Of a stretch of 64,000 nucleotides of DNA, positions 61,493-64,000 are shown one piece after another. The position numbers were made by a program, and so were the translations under genes. Each line of letters begins with the position of its first letter. Positions within the stretch are counted from its first letter, which is position 1. The DNA lies in the NCBI RefSeq assembly GCF_025399835.1, contig NZ_JAODVR010000001.1, forward strand, positions 2,170,001 to 2,234,000, read 5' to 3'. Source of the stretch: Haloarchaeobius sp. HME9146 (lineage in GTDB: Archaea > Halobacteriota > Halobacteria > Halobacteriales > Natrialbaceae). The notes beneath the pieces were generated by a model. The model did no database searches. It saw nothing but the letters and a program-made list of their open reading frames with translations, and was not told the origin of the DNA.

Positions 61493-62239
61493 ATGGACGA
61501 GGACTACGAGGTCGAGTTCGTCGAACGCGGAGAACGCAAGGCACTGTTCCTGGTGCGTGGCGTTACGCCCGCGTTCGCCAACGGTATCCGTCGCGCGATG
61601 ATCGCGGACGTGCCGACGCTGTCGATAGACGAGGTCCGTGTCATCGAGAACTCCTCGGTGATGTTCGACGAACAGATCGCACACCGGCTCGGGCTGATTC
61701 CGCTGACCACGCCGGAAGGCGAGTTCGACGAGGACGACGTCATCACCCTCTCCATCGACGTTGAGGGACCGGCGACGGCGTACTCGGGCGACCTGGTCAG
61801 CGCAGACGGGATGGTCCAACCGGCGGACCAGAACGTCCCTATCATCGACCTGAAGGACGACCAGCGGCTGGAACTCGAAGCCGACGCGGTCCTCGACACG
61901 GGTAAGGAACACGCCAAACACCAGGGCGGCGTCTCGGTCGGCTACCGACACCTCCAGCATGTGGAGGTCGTCGGCGACGCGGCCGAGTTCGAGGAGGAAG
62001 AGCCGAACATCATCCGCGGTGTCGTCGAGATCGACGGCGAGCTCGTCAACACCGCAGAGTTCGACAACGACCTCACCAAGAAGTTCCCCGGCAAGGAGCT
62101 GGAAGTCACCGACGTCGAGAAGGCATTCGTCTTCCACGTCGAGACGGACGGGTCCATGACGGTCGAGGAACTCGTTACCCGCGCCACCGACTCGATCGAG
62201 GCACGGGCGACGGAACTGCAGGACGCAGTAACGCTATAA
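61493..62239 (+). CDS. rpoD: DNA-directed RNA polymerase subunit D (Rpo3)
   Basis: The 248-residue protein has [20 protein letters not shown] near the start and [19 protein letters not shown], the alpha/RPB3-type dimerisation motifs, and the late [14 protein letters not shown]. It pairs with subunit L to seed polymerase assembly. There are no cysteines, so the Fe-S cluster found in some archaeal D subunits is absent, as in other halophiles. Confidence 0.97.
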   Translation: MDEDYEVEFVERGERKALFLVRGVTPAFANGIRRAMIADVPTLSIDEVRVIENSSVMFDEQIAHRLGLIPLTTPEGEFDEDDVITLSIDVEGPATAYSGDLVSADGMVQPADQNVPIIDLKDDQRLELEADAVLDTGKEHAKHQGGVSVGYRHLQHVEVVGDAAEFEEEEPNIIRGVVEIDGELVNTAEFDNDLTKKFPGKELEVTDVEKAFVFHVETDGSMTVEELVTRATDSIEARATELQDAVTL

Positions 62240-62292
62240 TAGACACGTGACCCTTTCCAACCACACCCTGACGGACGCAGACCCCGCACTCA

Positions 62293-62336
62293 GCGCTGGC
62301 TCCGGCCAGCGCGGAGTGGCGAGCGAAGTCGCTCGC
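62293..62336 (+). promoter_or_regulatory. Two consecutive hairpins between rpoD and tRNA-Leu
   Basis: GCGCTGGC-TCCG-GCCAGCGC (62293-62312) and GCGAGCGA-AG-TCGCTCGC (62319-62336) are perfect 8-bp stems. They may act as RNA processing or pausing signals that separate the rpoD mRNA end from the tRNA. Confidence 0.5.
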
Positions 62337-62412
62337 GTCGGGCGAACGCGGTCGATAATCGAAAGTGGTTTGAAGGGGGGCACGGAACAAGGTAGTACCC
62401 GCAAGGGTGCGA

Positions 62413-62497
62413 GCAGGGATAGCCAAGTCTGGCCAACGGCGCAGCGTTCAGGGCGCTGTCCCATAGGGGTCCGCAGGTTCAAATCCTGCTCCCTGCA
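62413..62497 (+). tRNA. tRNA-Leu (anticodon CAG)
   Basis: Acceptor GCAGGGA/TCCCTGC, anticodon loop TTCAGGG within stem CAGCG/CGCTG, class II variable arm (TCCCATAGGGGTCC) and T-arm GCAGGTTCAAATCCTGC are present; discriminator is A. The anticodon CAG reads CTG, the most used Leu codon in such GC-rich genomes. It sits inside the ribosomal protein/RNA polymerase cluster. Confidence 0.93.
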
Positions 62498-62529
62498 TCA
62501 CTTCTCTCACAACTATCAGGAGGAAAGCA

Positions 62530-62880
62530 ATGAGTAAGACGAATCCGAGGCTCGGCAGTCTCATCGCCGAGCTGAAGTCGGTGTCTCGTACAGAAGACGC
62601 TGACGTCTGGAGCGACGTCGCAGATCGACTCGAGAAACCACGGCGGACACACGCCGAGGTCAATCTTGGTCGAATCGAGCGCTACGCACGCGAAGACGAG
62701 ACGGTCATCGTCCCGGGGAAGGTCCTCGGGTCCGGTGCCCTACAGAAGTCCGTGACGGTTGCGGCCGTCGACTTCTCCTCGTCCGCGAAGACCAAAATCG
62801 AACAGGTCGGCGAAACGCTCGATTTAGAACAGGCAATCGAACAGAACCCCGAGGGTTCGAACGTCCGGGTGATCCGATGA
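62530..62880 (+). CDS. rpl18e: 50S ribosomal protein L18e
   Basis: The 116-residue protein begins [20 protein letters not shown] and has [20 protein letters not shown] and the Lys-poor halophilic surface typical of haloarchaea. It is the archaeal/eukaryotic L18e (L15-like fold). The start is 32 bp after tRNA-Leu; the stop overlaps rpl13 by 4 bp. Confidence 0.96.
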   Translation: MSKTNPRLGSLIAELKSVSRTEDADVWSDVADRLEKPRRTHAEVNLGRIERYAREDETVIVPGKVLGSGALQKSVTVAAVDFSSSAKTKIEQVGETLDLEQAIEQNPEGSNVRVIR

Positions 62881-63317
62881 GTCTCGCAGAATTCGACGCA
62901 GACGTCGTCGTGGACGCCCGTGACTGCATCATGGGTCGCGTCGCGTCCCAGGTCGCAGAGCGCGCACTCGACGGCGAGACGGTCGCCGTCGTCAACGCGG
63001 AACAGGCCGTCATCACCGGCTCGAAGGACGACATCATGTCGGTCTACGAGAAGCGGGTGGAGGTCGGCTCCGACCAGGGACCGTACTACCCCAAGCGGCC
63101 GGACCGCATCTTCAAGCGGTCCATCCGCGGGATGCTCCCGTACAAGCAGTCCTACGGCCGCGAGGCGTTCGAAGGCGTCCGCGTGTACGTCGGCAACCCG
63201 TACGAGGACCAGGACGCAGAGATCCTCGACGGTACGTCGCTGGACCGACTGTCGAACATCAAGTTCGTCCAGCTGGGCGAAATCTCGGAGAAACTGGGTG
63301 CTAACGTCACATGGTAA
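62877..63317 (+). CDS. rpl13: 50S ribosomal protein L13
   Basis: The 146-residue protein has [40 protein letters not shown] and [20 protein letters not shown], the archaeal L13 signature. It overlaps rpl18e by 4 bp and rps9 by 7 bp, so the set is translationally coupled. Confidence 0.96.
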   Translation: MSLAEFDADVVVDARDCIMGRVASQVAERALDGETVAVVNAEQAVITGSKDDIMSVYEKRVEVGSDQGPYYPKRPDRIFKRSIRGMLPYKQSYGREAFEGVRVYVGNPYEDQDAEILDGTSLDRLSNIKFVQLGEISEKLGANVTW

Positions 63318-63706
63318 CCAACACGTCCGGAAAGAAGAAGACGGCAATCGCCCGCGCGACCGTCAAGGACGGCAAGGGTCGCGTTCGAATCAACTCCAAG
63401 CCGGTCGAACTCGTCGACCCGGAGATCTCGCGACTGAAGATGCTGGAGCCGTTCCGCATCGTCGACGATGTCCGTGACGACATCGACGTCGACGTTCGCG
63501 TCTCCGGTGGTGGCATCAGCGGACAGGCAGACGCCGTCCGCACCGCCATCGCGCGTGGTATCGTCCAGCACACTGGCGACGCCGAACTCCGCGACGCGTA
63601 CATGGAGTTCGACCGTTCGCTGCTCGTCAACGACGTGCGCCAGTCCGAACCCAAGAAGTGGGGCGGCCCCGGCGCTCGTGCCCGCTACCAGAAGTCCTAC
63701 CGCTAA
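63311..63706 (+). CDS. rps9: 30S ribosomal protein S9
   Basis: The 131-residue protein shows [40 protein letters not shown] and the C-terminal [14 protein letters not shown], whose basic tail reaches the P-site tRNA. The start overlaps the rpl13 stop by 7 bp. Confidence 0.97.
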   Translation: MVTNTSGKKKTAIARATVKDGKGRVRINSKPVELVDPEISRLKMLEPFRIVDDVRDDIDVDVRVSGGGISGQADAVRTAIARGIVQHTGDAELRDAYMEFDRSLLVNDVRQSEPKKWGGPGARARYQKSYR

Positions 63707-63718
63707 GGTGATCAAACC

Positions 63719-63913
63719 ATGATGGTACCAGTCCGGTGTTTCACGTGCGGCAACGTCGTCGGTGAGCACTGGGAGGAGTTCAAAGCGCGAACGCGCGAAG
63801 GCGAGGAAGACCCGAAAGAGGTGCTCGACGAGCTGGGCGTGGACCGGTACTGCTGCCGGCGCATGCTCGTCTCGCACAAGGACCTGGTCGACATCGTCTC
63901 CCCCTACCAGTGA
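63719..63913 (+). CDS. rpoN: DNA-directed RNA polymerase subunit N (Rpo10)
   Basis: The 64-residue zinc-bundle protein has [17 protein letters not shown] and [17 protein letters not shown]; the four zinc ligands are CxxC plus CC. The start is ATG 63719 or the next ATG at 63722. It links the D/L platform to the large subunits. Its stop overlaps the rpoK start (TGATG). Confidence 0.97.
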   Translation: MMVPVRCFTCGNVVGEHWEEFKARTREGEEDPKEVLDELGVDRYCCRRMLVSHKDLVDIVSPYQ

Positions 63914-64000
63914 TGCCACGACAACGTTACAATCGGTACGAGAAGGCTCGCATCCTCGGCGCTCGAGCGCTGCAGGTGTCGTACGGGGCACCAGTCCTCA
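63913..64000 (+). CDS. rpoK: DNA-directed RNA polymerase subunit K (Rpo6), partial
   Basis: The frame starts on the last base of the rpoN stop and runs off the right edge. The 29 visible residues include [19 protein letters not shown], the conserved [13 protein letters not shown] segment of Rpo6/omega homologues. It stabilises the largest polymerase subunit. The order rpoN-rpoK is normal in archaea. Confidence 0.9.
   Translation, partial: MPRQRYNRYEKARILGARALQVSYGAPVL

Noticed and set aside
60473-62137. 554-codon minus-strand frame opposite rps4-rps11-rpoD
   Set aside because: It is an antisense shadow of GC-rich ribosomal protein genes with low-complexity Arg/Val/Leu content.
1-64000. Insertion sequences or prophage
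   Set aside because: I found no transposase or integrase motif and no long terminal inverted repeats; the tRNA-Thr partial copy is the only trace of possible integration.

Overview
The window is chromosomal DNA from a halophilic archaeon (class Halobacteria). The evidence is high GC content, very acidic predicted proteins, many Tat signals with lipoboxes on exported proteins, TATA boxes about 25 bp upstream of start codons (leaderless-type genes), and an archaeal ribosomal protein/RNA polymerase operon at the right end. I cannot name the genus from sequence alone. I see no rRNA, CRISPR array or insertion sequence.

Layout. 1-5.8 kb (minus): an Fe3+-type ABC transporter operon (solute-binding protein, permease, ATPase) followed at a 4-bp gap by a truncated GT-C membrane glycosyltransferase, and preceded by a GT75/reversibly-glycosylated-polypeptide-like protein. 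The binding-protein gene and the GT75 gene carry the same 16-bp inverted repeat (TTTAGGGCGGCCTAAA) next to their starts, so they probably form one metal-controlled regulon. 6.9-11.5 kb: polyhydroxyalkanoate genes phaJ, phaR, phaP, phaE, phaC and a phaB-type reductase. 12.8-15.5 kb: an orc1/cdc6 gene and a 1.37-kb gene-free region with two oppositely oriented sets of a roughly 20-bp repeat, a candidate replication origin. 15.5-17 kb: a two-subunit haloarchaeal beta-ketothiolase, which completes the PHA route from acetyl-CoA.

17-32.8 kb is a mixed housekeeping and hypothetical stretch: a SDR-like oxidoreductase, a broken gene, two thioredoxins, a 731-residue hyperacidic membrane-anchored protein, a thioesterase, a DEDD exonuclease, a LOG-like protein, a HxlR regulator with a six-cysteine tail, an M20 peptidase, a PQQ-repeat lipoprotein, PrsW, tRNA-Thr with a partial 3'-end copy nearby, an acetyltransferase and phosphoglycerate kinase. 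33-38.5 kb is a branched-chain amino acid type ABC transporter (livHMGF) with convergent livK. 38.6-42.1 kb has a CBS-zinc ribbon protein, GTP cyclohydrolase III, a DUF5785-like protein, a Na/Pi-cotransporter-like protein and a lipoprotein.

42.2-48.9 kb holds the methylaspartate cycle genes: divergent mct, then glutamate mutase S and E, methylaspartate ammonia-lyase, mesaconyl-CoA hydratase and a CitE-like lyase. Together they turn glutamate into glyoxylate plus propionyl-CoA, which lets the cell grow on acetyl-CoA units, including carbon released from stored PHA. 48.9-59.5 kb carries DUF4112, a three-PAS histidine kinase, tRNA-Ser(TGA), a family 4 uracil-DNA glycosylase, HtpX, Mrp/NBP35, an ABC exporter and MoaA. 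59.9-64 kb is tRNA-Ser(GCT), rps13-rps4-rps11-rpoD, tRNA-Leu(CAG), rpl18e-rpl13-rps9-rpoN-rpoK (rpoK cut by the window edge).
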